This document shows positions 25,627 to 32,758 of a stretch of DNA of 64,000 nucleotides, one piece after another. Both the position numbers and the translations under genes were made by a program. This DNA is from Streptomyces aurantiogriseus (GTDB lineage Bacteria; Actinomycetota; Actinomycetes; Streptomycetales; Streptomycetaceae): assembly GCF_014649375.1 (NCBI RefSeq), contig NZ_BMSX01000033.1:1-64000 (forward strand), in the 5' to 3' direction. Each line of letters starts with the position of its first letter. Within the stretch, counting starts at the first letter, position 1. Under the pieces are notes generated by a model. The model was not told the origin of the DNA and did not search any database. It saw only the letters and a list, made by a program, of their open reading frames with translations.

Positions 25627-26466
25627 TTACTCGTCGAGGAACTGAATGGCGTGCTTCAGGAACCGCTCGGGATACTGGAACTGCGCTCCATGCCCGGCAT
25701 CGGGGTAGATCAGCAGCTGAGCGTTGGGGATGTTCTGGGCGAGGTGCCAGGAGTTGATCGAGGCGATCATCACGTCGTTCTCGCCGTTGAGGACCAGCGT
25801 CGGCTGGGTGATCGCGTTCAGGTGGGCGTAGGGGTTCTCGCCCGGCAGCGGTTCCGCGTAGGCGACGGTCGCTTCGAACTGCGCCTGTGCGACCGCGGGC
25901 GAGCTCGGCGGGTCCTGGTCGGCCCGCTGGTGGCGGCGCTCCCAGAAGGCCTTGCCCGCTTGCTTCGCGGCTTCCGAGCGGCCGAAGAACAGGAAGAGGA
26001 AGTCCTCCAGGGTGGGGACCGGGTTCAGGGCGTACTGAGGCACCTGGGGGTCACTTGTCGGGTCCCCGCCTCGGAGGCCGGTGCCGAGCAGGAGGAGCTT
26101 GCGCACCAGCTGGGGATGGCGCAGCGTGACCTCCTGCACCTGGTAACCGCCGAGCGAGAAGCCGAGCAGGTCGACCTGCTCCAGCCCCAGTGCCCGGATG
26201 ACCGCGGCGATGTCGTCGGCCATGTCCTCCATCCGGTTACGCGGCGTGCCCGATGACGAGGCGATGCCGCGGCCGTTGAACAGGATGACCTCACGGCCTT
26301 CGGCCAGGCCGTCGGTGAGCAGCGGGTCCCAGTGGTCCATCCCCCCGCGGAAGTGCTGGACCAGGAAGATCGGGACGCCGGAGGGCTTGCCCCAGCGCCG
26401 GTAGGCGAACCGGTCGCCGTCGACCTCGATGTACTGAGTCGGTGCGGTCACATGCGTGTCACTCAT
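25627..26466 (-). CDS. alpha/beta-hydrolase fold protein
   Basis: A 279-residue alpha/beta hydrolase. Nucleophile elbow LLGFSLGGYQV with Ser about residue 104, oxyanion region QHFRGGMDHWDPLL, late Asp in LVLNGENDVMIAS, catalytic His in PDAGHGAQFQYPERF. It is a paralogue of the hydrolase at 526-1392. The ATG at 26466 (MSDTHVTAPTQYIEV) is chosen; further upstream the frame runs through a palindromic operator. It is divergent from the TetR gene at 26596 and faces two 16-base palindromes, so it is very probably repressed by that regulator. Confidence 0.9.
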   Translation of the reverse strand: MSDTHVTAPTQYIEVDGDRFAYRRWGKPSGVPIFLVQHFRGGMDHWDPLLTDGLAEGREVILFNGRGIASSSGTPRNRMEDMADDIAAVIRALGLEQVDLLGFSLGGYQVQEVTLRHPQLVRKLLLLGTGLRGGDPTSDPQVPQYALNPVPTLEDFLFLFFGRSEAAKQAGKAFWERRHQRADQDPPSSPAVAQAQFEATVAYAEPLPGENPYAHLNAITQPTLVLNGENDVMIASINSWHLAQNIPNAQLLIYPDAGHGAQFQYPERFLKHAIQFLDE

Positions 26467-26499
26467 GGCCTGAGCCTTTCTGGAGGGGGTGAGCAATAC

Positions 26500-26515
26500 G
26501 ATGACGATCGTCATC
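26500..26515. promoter_or_regulatory. perfect 16-base palindrome, candidate TetR operator O1
   Basis: GATGACGATCGTCATC is a perfect palindrome 34 bases from the hydrolase start codon. It differs from O2 (26534-26549) only at the fifth position of each half-site: GATGNCGATCGNCATC. Confidence 0.8.
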
Positions 26516-26533
26516 TAAAAAGTCAAGCTCTTT

Positions 26534-26549
26534 GATGTCGATCGACATC
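26534..26549. promoter_or_regulatory. perfect 16-base palindrome, candidate TetR operator O2
   Basis: GATGTCGATCGACATC is a perfect palindrome, centred 34 bases from O1 and ending directly before the ATG at 26551. Its position argues that translation of the TetR gene starts downstream at GTG 26596. Confidence 0.8.
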
Positions 26550-26595
26550 TATGTATGCTGACGTCGAGCGTCGACCGAGGAAGGGACGGCTGGAC

Positions 26596-27204
26596 GTGCG
26601 GGTCACCAAGGCGCAGGCAGAGCAGAACCGTGCCCATATCGTCGCGACAGCCGCCAGGCTGTTCCGTGAGCGCGGCTATGACGGTGTCGGTGTGGCGGAA
26701 CTGATGGCAGCCGCCGGGTTCACTCATGGCGGGTTCTACAAGCACTTTCGCTCCAAGGCCGACCTGATGGCCGAAGCGTCCGCAAGCGGGCTCTCGCAGA
26801 CTGCGGCACGGACAGAAGGTGTGGACCCCGCCGAGTTCGTCGAGCGCTACGTCTCGCGGGAGCATCGCGACGGGCGCGGCGACGGCTGCACCATCGCGGC
26901 CCTCAGCGGGGACGCCGCACGTCAGCCGGCGGACATCAAAACAGAGTTCGCAGCCGGGATCGAGAATCTGCTGACGGCCCTTCAGTCCCAGAGTGATACG
27001 CCGGGGGATGCGGACCAGCGTGCGACCCGCACCATGGTGATCGACATGCTCGCCCACTCGGTCGGAGCGGTCATGTTGTCGCGGGCATGCCCGGACGGTT
27101 CTCCGCTGGCGGACGAAATCATCGATGTCTGCCGCAAGGAAATTCTCGCGTCACTGGCACACTACAACAGCGACCAGGTGGCGGCACGGAGCTCAGAATC
27201 CTGA
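26596..27204 (+). CDS. TetR-family transcriptional regulator
   Basis: A 202-residue TetR regulator. DNA-binding domain: VTKAQAEQNRAHIVATAARLFRERGYDGVGVAELMAAAGFTHGGFYKHFRSKADLMAEA. The ligand domain has the TetR_C-like pattern ERYVSREHRDGRGDGC and VGAVMLSRACPDGSPLADEI. The GTG at 26596 is preferred because AGGAAGGG precedes it and family members start with this MRVTKxQ pattern; an ATG at 26551 abuts operator O2 and lacks a ribosome-binding site. Its last 146 coding bases plus 3' flank are duplicated at 6991-7160. It probably represses the divergent hydrolase and itself. Confidence 0.92.
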   Translation: MRVTKAQAEQNRAHIVATAARLFRERGYDGVGVAELMAAAGFTHGGFYKHFRSKADLMAEASASGLSQTAARTEGVDPAEFVERYVSREHRDGRGDGCTIAALSGDAARQPADIKTEFAAGIENLLTALQSQSDTPGDADQRATRTMVIDMLAHSVGAVMLSRACPDGSPLADEIIDVCRKEILASLAHYNSDQVAARSSES

Positions 27205-27228
27205 CCGCAGCCGACCGACGCAAGCCCA
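27059..27228 (+). repeat. 170-base segment duplicated (inverted) at 6991-7160
   Basis: This 3' part of the TetR gene plus about 24 bases after its stop codon matches the minus strand of 6991-7160 without gaps, with about 14 substitutions by my count. The perfect match across the stop and flank indicates copying at DNA level. Confidence 0.85.
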
Positions 27229-27246
27229 CGACGGGGGCGCCGCTCG

Positions 27247-27756
27247 ATGACGGAACATGGCCGTGAGCTCATGGAGGAGGCACTTTCCAGAGCCCGCCTT
27301 GCACGAGCGGCCATCGCGTACATCGAAGGCCTGCACGTCAACAACCGCGATGACTTCTGCGGCGAGGCACGCGCCTTCGACATGAACCCCCTCCAGATCT
27401 TTATCGACCTGAGCGGGGTCAAATTCAGCGGTTGCGACGCCGCCGACTGGGTGCGTCGACGCCACCGCATCAACCTGCACACTTCCGACCGCCGGCGCAT
27501 CAACGCGCAGCTCACCCACGCCGATGAGGGGACGGCGACGGTGCGCCTCCTCGATGGCCTGCGCGATCTTGTCGCTCACGTCGACGAGTTGCCGCCTGCC
27601 CCTGATGTCCGTGTCCCGGACCCCGGCGACCACGGTCTCCAGCAGGAGACCCTTCCGCGCGATGCCTACTTCGGTGAGGTCGAGCAGGTGCCCGCAGATC
27701 GGACGGTCGGCCGGATCCGTGCCGAGATACTCATGGGAGGACTATCCATTCGGTAG
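27247..27756 (+). pseudogene. Orn/Lys/Arg decarboxylase-type protein, C-terminal fragment
   Basis: The 169-codon frame (RARLARAAIAYIEGLHVNNRDDFCGEARAFDMNPLQIFIDLSG ... LTHADEGTATVRLLDGLRDLV ... LPRDAYFGEVEQVPADRTVGRIRAEIL) reads like the region after the PLP domain of an ornithine/lysine/arginine decarboxylase. The PLP-binding domain is missing upstream, and the end diverges after AEIL, before the usual ITPYPPGIP-type tail. It is therefore a remnant of a larger gene, cut at both ends, directly after the duplicated TetR 3' flank. Confidence 0.65.
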
Positions 27757-27791
27757 CCCTCTACCTGAGCCCCGCTGCCCCGACTGCCCGG

Positions 27792-28271
27792 CTATGCCGC
27801 TGTCGGTCCCGCCACCGTCCACCCCGGGGCCTGCGGGTGGGCGATGAGATCCTCGTGGTGGATCCGGTCGCCGCAGGTCGCGCAGGTGACCGTCGGGACG
27901 AGTTCGTTGCCGCAGGAGTGCTCGACGACCATGGGGCGGTCGTCGGCCGTGCGCAGATGGCGGTCGCCCCACGCCATCAGGGTCATCAGGACCGGTTCCA
28001 GCTCAAGGCCCGCCGGTGTGGGCCGGTACTCGAAGCGCTGCGGGCGCTCGCTGTACGCGCGCTTGGTGAGGATCCCGGCGTCGACCAGGCGGCGCAGCCG
28101 GGTGGCCAGGACGTCGCGCGGGGCCCCGATATTGCGCACCAACTGATCGAAGCGGCCGTTGCGCAGACATACCTCCCGCAGGACGAGCAGGGAGTACTTC
28201 TCACCGACGAGGGCGAGCGTGTCGGCGATCGAGCAGGGGCGGGGCTCTTTGGAGTCCTTGGTGGCGGCCAT
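27792..28271 (-). CDS. HxlR-family transcriptional regulator
   Basis: A 159-residue winged-helix regulator. Core: PCSIADTLALVGEKYSLLVLREVCLRNGRFDQLVRNIGAPRDVLATRLRRLVDAGIL with the conserved Cys, then YRPTPAGLELEPVLMTLMAWGDRH. The tail contains CGNELVPTVTCATCGDRIHHEDL, a likely zinc-binding cluster. It is divergent from the thiolase at 28390, and three half-sites of a GGTGAGT type lie between, suggesting that it controls the thiolase. Confidence 0.9.
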   Translation of the reverse strand: MAATKDSKEPRPCSIADTLALVGEKYSLLVLREVCLRNGRFDQLVRNIGAPRDVLATRLRRLVDAGILTKRAYSERPQRFEYRPTPAGLELEPVLMTLMAWGDRHLRTADDRPMVVEHSCGNELVPTVTCATCGDRIHHEDLIAHPQAPGWTVAGPTAA

Positions 28272-28314
28272 GGGGCCAGTCTAGGACGCGATCGGTGGTG
28301 GGTTTGGTTTTCAG

Positions 28315-28353
28315 ACTTACCGAGTTATGGTGAGTTTGGATTTCCTACTCACC
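28315..28353. promoter_or_regulatory. candidate HxlR operator cluster
   Basis: Half-sites ACTTACC (28315), GGTGAGT (28329) and ACTCACC (28347) are arranged so that the middle one pairs with either neighbour: with 7 bases between and one mismatch, or 11 bases between and a perfect match. They lie in the 118-base gap between the divergent HxlR and thiolase genes. Confidence 0.6.
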
Positions 28354-28389
28354 GGTAGTCGCCCTCGTGCCCCACTGTGGAGGCCGCAC

Positions 28390-29565
28390 ATGCGTGACGC
28401 AGTCGTCGTCGAAGCCGTACGCACCCCGATCGGCAAGGGCAAGCCCAACGGCTCCCTCGCCGATGTCCACCCCGTTGAACTCCTCGCCCACACCCTGCGC
28501 ACCCTCGTCGCGCGCTCCGGTGTCGACCCCGCGCTGATCGACGACGTCATCGGCGGCACCGTCGACCAGGTCGGCGAGCAGGCCATGAACACCACCCGCT
28601 ACGCCGTGCTCTCGGCGGGCTTCCCGGAGACGGTGCCCGCGACCACGGTCGACCGGCAGTGCGGCTCCTCCCAGCAGGCCGTGCACTTCGCGGCCCAGGG
28701 AGTCATGTCGGGGGCGTACGACCTGGTCGTCGCCTGCGGGGTCGAGTCGATGAGCCGGGTGCCGATGTGGTCCAACGTGCCGCCCGGCAAGGACCCGTTC
28801 GGCCCGGGTGTCGCCGCGCGTTTCCCCGGGGGACTCGTCCCGCAGGGCATCAGCGCCGAACTCATCACCGCCAAGTGGTCCCTCACCCGCGGACAATTGG
28901 ACGCCTTCGCCGCCTCCTCCCACCACCGGGCCACCGAGGCCTGGCAGCGAGGTCTCTTCGACGCCGAGGTCGCGCCCCTGGGCGGGGCCTCGCGCGACGA
29001 GTGCGTACGGCCCAGCAGCACGCCGGAGGTCCTCGCGGGACTCAAGCCCGCCTTCTACGACCCCGCGTTCGCCGAGCGCTTCCCGCAGATCGAGTGGAAC
29101 GTGACGGCCGGGAACTCCAGCCCGGTCAACGACGGCGCCTCCGCCGTGCTGATCACCTCCAGTGAGACCGCGGCCCGCCTCGGTCTGCGCCCGCTCGCCC
29201 GGCTGCACAGCTTCGCCGTCACCGGATCCGACCCGCTGCTGATGCTCACCGGCGTGATCCCGGCGACCGAGAAGGTGCTGCGCAGGGCCGGTCTGCGCCT
29301 CGATGACATCGACCTGTTCGAGGTCAACGAGGCGTTCTCCAGCGTCGTCCTGGCCTGGCGTCAGGAGACCGGGGCCGATCTCGACAAGGTCAATGTGCAC
29401 GGCGGCGCGATCGCCCTCGGCCACCCGCTCGGCGCGAGCGGCACCCGGCTGACCACGACCCTCGTCCACGCGATGCGCGCACGCGGCGCCCGCTACGCCC
29501 TCCAGACGATGTGCGAGGCGGGCGGCCTGGCCAACGCGATGATCCTGGAAGGCCTGGAGGCTTAG
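28390..29565 (+). CDS. acetyl-CoA acyltransferase (thiolase family)
   Basis: A 391-residue thiolase. The acyl-accepting Cys is Cys91 in TTVDRQCGSSQQAVHFA; further catalytic motifs are NEAFSSVVLAW, HGGAIALGHPLGASGTR (His) and CEAGGLANAMI (second Cys). It cleaves 3-ketoacyl-CoA to acetyl-CoA and a shortened acyl-CoA, or runs the reverse. The ATG at 28390 follows GGAGG; the frame open from 28327 includes the operator. It is divergent from its probable regulator at 27792. Confidence 0.94.
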   Translation: MRDAVVVEAVRTPIGKGKPNGSLADVHPVELLAHTLRTLVARSGVDPALIDDVIGGTVDQVGEQAMNTTRYAVLSAGFPETVPATTVDRQCGSSQQAVHFAAQGVMSGAYDLVVACGVESMSRVPMWSNVPPGKDPFGPGVAARFPGGLVPQGISAELITAKWSLTRGQLDAFAASSHHRATEAWQRGLFDAEVAPLGGASRDECVRPSSTPEVLAGLKPAFYDPAFAERFPQIEWNVTAGNSSPVNDGASAVLITSSETAARLGLRPLARLHSFAVTGSDPLLMLTGVIPATEKVLRRAGLRLDDIDLFEVNEAFSSVVLAWRQETGADLDKVNVHGGAIALGHPLGASGTRLTTTLVHAMRARGARYALQTMCEAGGLANAMILEGLEA

Positions 29566-29684
29566 CGGGCCCGAAGATCTAGATGTGCTGACCGGTCAGG
29601 TTAGTGACGCGGCTGGCTGCCTCGCCTCGGGTGCTCTCCAGAGGTTGGCCGGGGCGCGTAGGGCGGAGCCCTCGCGATGTTGAA

Positions 29685-29720
29685 GGCGCGGTCCCCGGGG
29701 CCGCGCCCTCGAAACGAGGG
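29685..29720. terminator. tandem hairpins downstream of thiolase
   Basis: GGCGCGG/CCGCGCC (29685-29707, 9-base centre CCCCGGGG-rich) and CCCTCG-AAA-CGAGGG (29706-29720) are adjacent hairpins about 120 bases after the thiolase stop. They may terminate its transcript. The rest of 29566-29774 shows no gene. Confidence 0.45.
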
Positions 29721-29774
29721 TGGTGTGCAAGGTCTAGCGCGGCGCGTGGCCCTCGACCCAGGCAGCCTTTGGTC

Positions 29775-30453
29775 GACTGATCGACGCAAACGCCCCATCT
29801 CGTTGGCGCACCCCCCTCGTCCGCAGTGCGACCAACTGGGCCCCTGCGCGGGCTTCTTCAGCCGGTTGAACAGCGTCGTGCCCTCCGCGTCGCGTTCCTC
29901 CAGCAGCCGCAGCCGCAGCCGCAGCAGGCCGGCCCGCTCCGCCGGGCTGATCCGGCCCTGGACGCCAACTCAGATCGCGGTGTTCACGTGGCGGCAGACC
30001 TTCGAGGCCATCGCGTCGAAGGTGGAGAACGCCGGCAGATCCAGCCCGGCATCCACCACCTTCTCCCAGCGCGATGTTGATCAGGTCCGCCGGGCCTCCG
30101 CCTGCTCGTAGAGCACCCCGACGCTCTTGCGGACCACACCACGGTGGTTTTTGGTGGTCTTCTCCGCTTGGTACACAGGCAGCGCTCCCTCCGGCACCTC
30201 AACCTGGCGCCGGACGAAGTCCACCACCTGCTCCGGGACGTCCTCCAGCTTCGGGCAGCACCCCATGCGTTGATACGACTTCAGCATCAGCATCAGCATC
30301 AGCATCAGTAACAGGGCCAGCGATGTTCATCGCAGTCCGTGCATTCCATGCCCACTGAAGCTCATCGCGCGTCGGAGAGAAGAACAGATACAGCTCGTGC
30401 GCGGTGATCAGCCGCTTGAACCGCGGATACGCGGTCCGTTCGATCGAGGTCAC
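29775..30453 (-). pseudogene. Tn3-family transposase (TnpA) N-terminal remnant
   Basis: Minus-strand frames spell the N-terminal DUF4158-type domain of a Tn3-family transposase: MTSIERTAYPRFKRLITAHELYLFFSPTRDE, then RMGCCPKLEDVPEQVVDFVRRQVEVPEG, then LDLPAFSTFDAMASKVCRHVNTAI, a stop codon, and GRISPAERAGLLRLRLRLLEERDAEGTTLFNRLKKPAQGPSWSH. At least two frameshifts, one stop and an internal CATCAG repeat break it, and the catalytic C-terminal two thirds are gone. This is a dead transposon end. Confidence 0.78.
30281..30308. repeat. CATCAG hexamer repeat
   Basis: Four exact CATCAG units (30285-30308) preceded by a partial unit lie inside the Tn3 transposase remnant, replacing conserved sequence between FSPTRDE and RMGCCPK. 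In the minus frame it reads as alternating Leu-Met or Asp-Ala. Confidence 0.9.
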
Positions 30454-30541
30454 AACCCACCCCAGGCTCCAAGACGATGGTCAACATCACCACCATCGAC
30501 ACTGAGCCGAATATGGGTGACGGACCGGGGCTTTCCGGGCC

Positions 30542-30831
30542 TCAAGAGCATCCCGTGGCCCCTTTTGGGCTTGCCTCAGCGATACCCCAAGGGTCCCGCG
30601 AGTTCGCGGAAACTGAAGGTTCTTCAGGGTCAACCAGGGGGCCCAGTGCCACCGCCACCACGTCGAGGGCCACTCCCATGTGGCCCGACTCCGGGCGCGG
30701 AGCCCCGCAACTCCAGACGGCCACGAAGGGCGTCTTCCAGCGCCAGCCAGTCGCGCAGTGCCAGCAAATGGGTCTCGGCATCGTCGCCGGACACCGTCAG
30801 TTCCAGCTCAGGAGTCTCCGTATCCGCCTGG
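30542..30831 (-). pseudogene. EACC1-like (effector-associated constant component) remnant
   Basis: The minus-strand frame (ELELTVSGDDAETHLLALRDWLALEDALRGRLELRGSAPESGHMGVALDVVAVALG) resembles the small EACC1 proteins linked to NTP-dependent conflict systems in actinobacteria. The 5' end runs into the IS701-like end at 30832, and the conserved C-terminal half after VALG is missing, so only a fragment remains. No effector gene is seen next to it. The assignment is by eye from a short stretch. Confidence 0.4.
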
Positions 30832-30856
30832 TACTCCAGCTGTAGATCGTGATCTT
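30832..30856 (+). repeat. left terminal inverted repeat of IS701-like element
   Basis: 25 bases beginning TACTCCAGCTGTAGATC; identical in reverse complement to 32734-32758. Confidence 0.8.
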
Positions 30857-30908
30857 GCTGGTCGAGGGCGGTCAGGGAACGCGTACGGCCACCGGTGATC
30901 ATCGGTGT

Positions 30909-32227
30909 GTGAAGACAGAAGATCAGGCGGTGGCCGCAGGTCACAGCATAGGTCCTGCCCGCTGGCAGGACATGTTCGAGGCCCTGATGGGCCGCATCGC
31001 GGGGCGCTTTGCCCGGGTGGAATCGCGGTGCCGGGCACGGCAGTTCGTCCTCGGGCTGATGTCGGACCTGCCGCGCAAGAACTGCTGGACGCTTGCCGAG
31101 CACGCCGGACACGCGTCCCCGGACGGTCTGCAGCACCTGCTGTCCCGAGCCAAGTGGGACGCCGACGCGGTCCGCGACGACGTCCGCGGTTTCGTCATCG
31201 AGCAGTTGCGGGACGACGACGCGGTGCTGGTCGTCGACGAGACCGGCGACCTGAAGAAGGGCACGCACACAGACGGCGTCCAGCGCCAATACACCGGCAC
31301 CGCCGGACGCATCGAAAACAGCCAGGTCGCTGTCTACCTCGCCTACTCCACCCCCCCTCGGGCACGCGGCGGTCGACCGGGAACTGTATGTCCCGCGCTC
31401 CTGGACCCAGGACCTGGCCCGCTGCCAGGCCGCCGGGATTCCTGGCACCGTGGGCTTCGCCACGAAGCCCCAACTCGCCGCACGCATGATCGGCCGCGCA
31501 CTGGACGCCGGAGTTACCGTCTCCTGGGTGGCCGGCGACGAGGTCTGCGGGGGCAACCCGCGCCTGCGGACCGCGTTGGAGCAACGGCAGCTCGGCTACG
31601 TCCTCGCCGTCGCCTGCGACCACCAGATCACCACCCGGGCGGGCAGGTTCCGCGCCGATGCCCTGGTCAAGAAGCTTCCGAAGCGAGCCTGGCAGAAGCT
31701 GTCCGCGGGAGCTGGAGCTAAAGGCCACCGCTTTTACGACTGGGCCCTGGCCGAGATCGCCGACGATTGTCCCCGGTCACCGCCATCTACTCGTCCGCCG
31801 CAACCGGAGCACCGGTGAACTCGCCTTCTACCGCTGCTACTCAGCGAACCGAGTGCCGCTGTCCACCCTGGTGCGGGTGGCCGGACGCAGATGGACGGTC
31901 GAGGAGACCTTCCAGTCCGGCAAGGGCCTGGCCGGACTGGACGAGCACCAGGTCAGACGCTGGACGTCCTGGCACCGTTGGGTCACTCTCGCGATGCTCG
32001 CCCACGCCTTCCTCGCCGCGGCCACTGCCGCCGAACGCGCTCAGGACCCAGCCCCGGACGGCCTGATCCCGCTGACCTGCAACGAGATCCAGCGCCTGTT
32101 CACGACACTCGTTGTCCGGCCTGTCCTCGACGTGGCACACCGGCTGCACTGGTCGATCTGGCGCCGTCGCCACCAAGCCCGCGCCCGCGCAAGCCACTAC
32201 CACCGCCAAGCGACCCTCCAACCATGA
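30909..32227 (+). pseudogene. IS701-family transposase with two +1 frameshifts
   Basis: From the GTG at 30909: FARVESRCRARQFVLGLMSDLPRKNCWTLAEHAGHASPDGLQHLLSRAKWDADAVRDDV and VLVVDETGDLKKG (first DDE Asp), TGTAGRIENSQVAVYLAY. A seven-C run at 31351-31357 shifts the frame; the match resumes as DRELYVPRSWTQDLARCQAAG and WVAGDEVCGGNPRLRTALE (second Asp). A four-C run near 31771-31774 shifts it again; it ends with GRRWTVEETFQSGKGLAGLDEHQ (catalytic Glu) to the stop at 32227. Both shifts are single extra C. All catalytic residues are otherwise present. Confidence 0.85.
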
Positions 32228-32311
32228 AGACCGCATGCCGGCCAGCCCGCTGCCGAGGCACTCAGCGCTCGATCCGTACCGGGCACCCACCGGGCCAGGA
32301 AGAATATTCAC

Positions 32312-32641
32312 ATGATCACTTGTCATTTGCGCTACGAGATCGACCCCAGCCAGACTGCCGCGTTCGAGACGTACGTGACGGGGTGGATCCCAATCGTCAC
32401 CCGCTTCGGCGGCACGCACCACGGCTGCTTCTTGCCGCACGAAGGAGCCAACGACATCGCCTACGCCCTGTTCTCCTTCCCCAGTCTGGCTGCCTACGAG
32501 GACTACCGTGCTGCCATCCGGCACGATCCGGAGGCTCAGCAGCTCTGGCAGCTCAGCAAGGAGACCCGCTGCATCCACCGCTTCGACCGGACCTTCCTCC
32601 GCCCGGCAATGCAGCCGTCAGGCGGTGTTGAGACCTCATAA
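32312..32641 (+). CDS. NIPSNAP-like dimeric alpha/beta-barrel protein
   Basis: A 109-residue protein: MITCHLRYEIDPSQTAAFETYV, RFGGTHHGCFLPHEGANDIAYALFSFPSLAAYEDYRA, and a C-terminal tail. This is the NIPSNAP/ABM-type ferredoxin-like fold with a His-rich GGTHHGC stretch. Function is unknown; related small proteins act as monooxygenases or stress proteins. AGGAAGA lies upstream of the ATG at 32312. It is intact although its neighbours are broken, and it sits between the transposase gene and the right end of the IS701-like element. Confidence 0.75.
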   Translation: MITCHLRYEIDPSQTAAFETYVTGWIPIVTRFGGTHHGCFLPHEGANDIAYALFSFPSLAAYEDYRAAIRHDPEAQQLWQLSKETRCIHRFDRTFLRPAMQPSGGVETS

Positions 32642-32733
32642 CCCGCTCGGAGACGGGTGTCCCTGACCGGCACTGTTCGGCAGGGACCCCCGGCTCACTG
32701 GCGTCATCTCTTCCACGCCACTCCACGACCACG

Positions 32734-32758
32734 AAGATCACGATCTACAGCTGGAGTA
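32734..32758 (-). repeat. right terminal inverted repeat of IS701-like element
   Basis: 25 bases, exact reverse complement of 30832-30856. It supplies the last codons and stop of the truncated TnsB-like frame. Confidence 0.8.

Larger units (their letters stand above)
30832..32758 (+). mobile_element. IS701-like element with enclosed NIPSNAP-like gene
   Basis: The first 25 bases (30832-30856) are the exact reverse complement of the last 25 (32734-32758), and similarity continues inward with a few mismatches. Between them lie the frameshifted transposase (30909-32227) and a small intact gene (32312-32641). No target-site duplication is visible, and the two flanks belong to different broken genes (EACC1-like left, TnsB-like right), so the ends may have taken part in a rearrangement. 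Confidence 0.65.
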
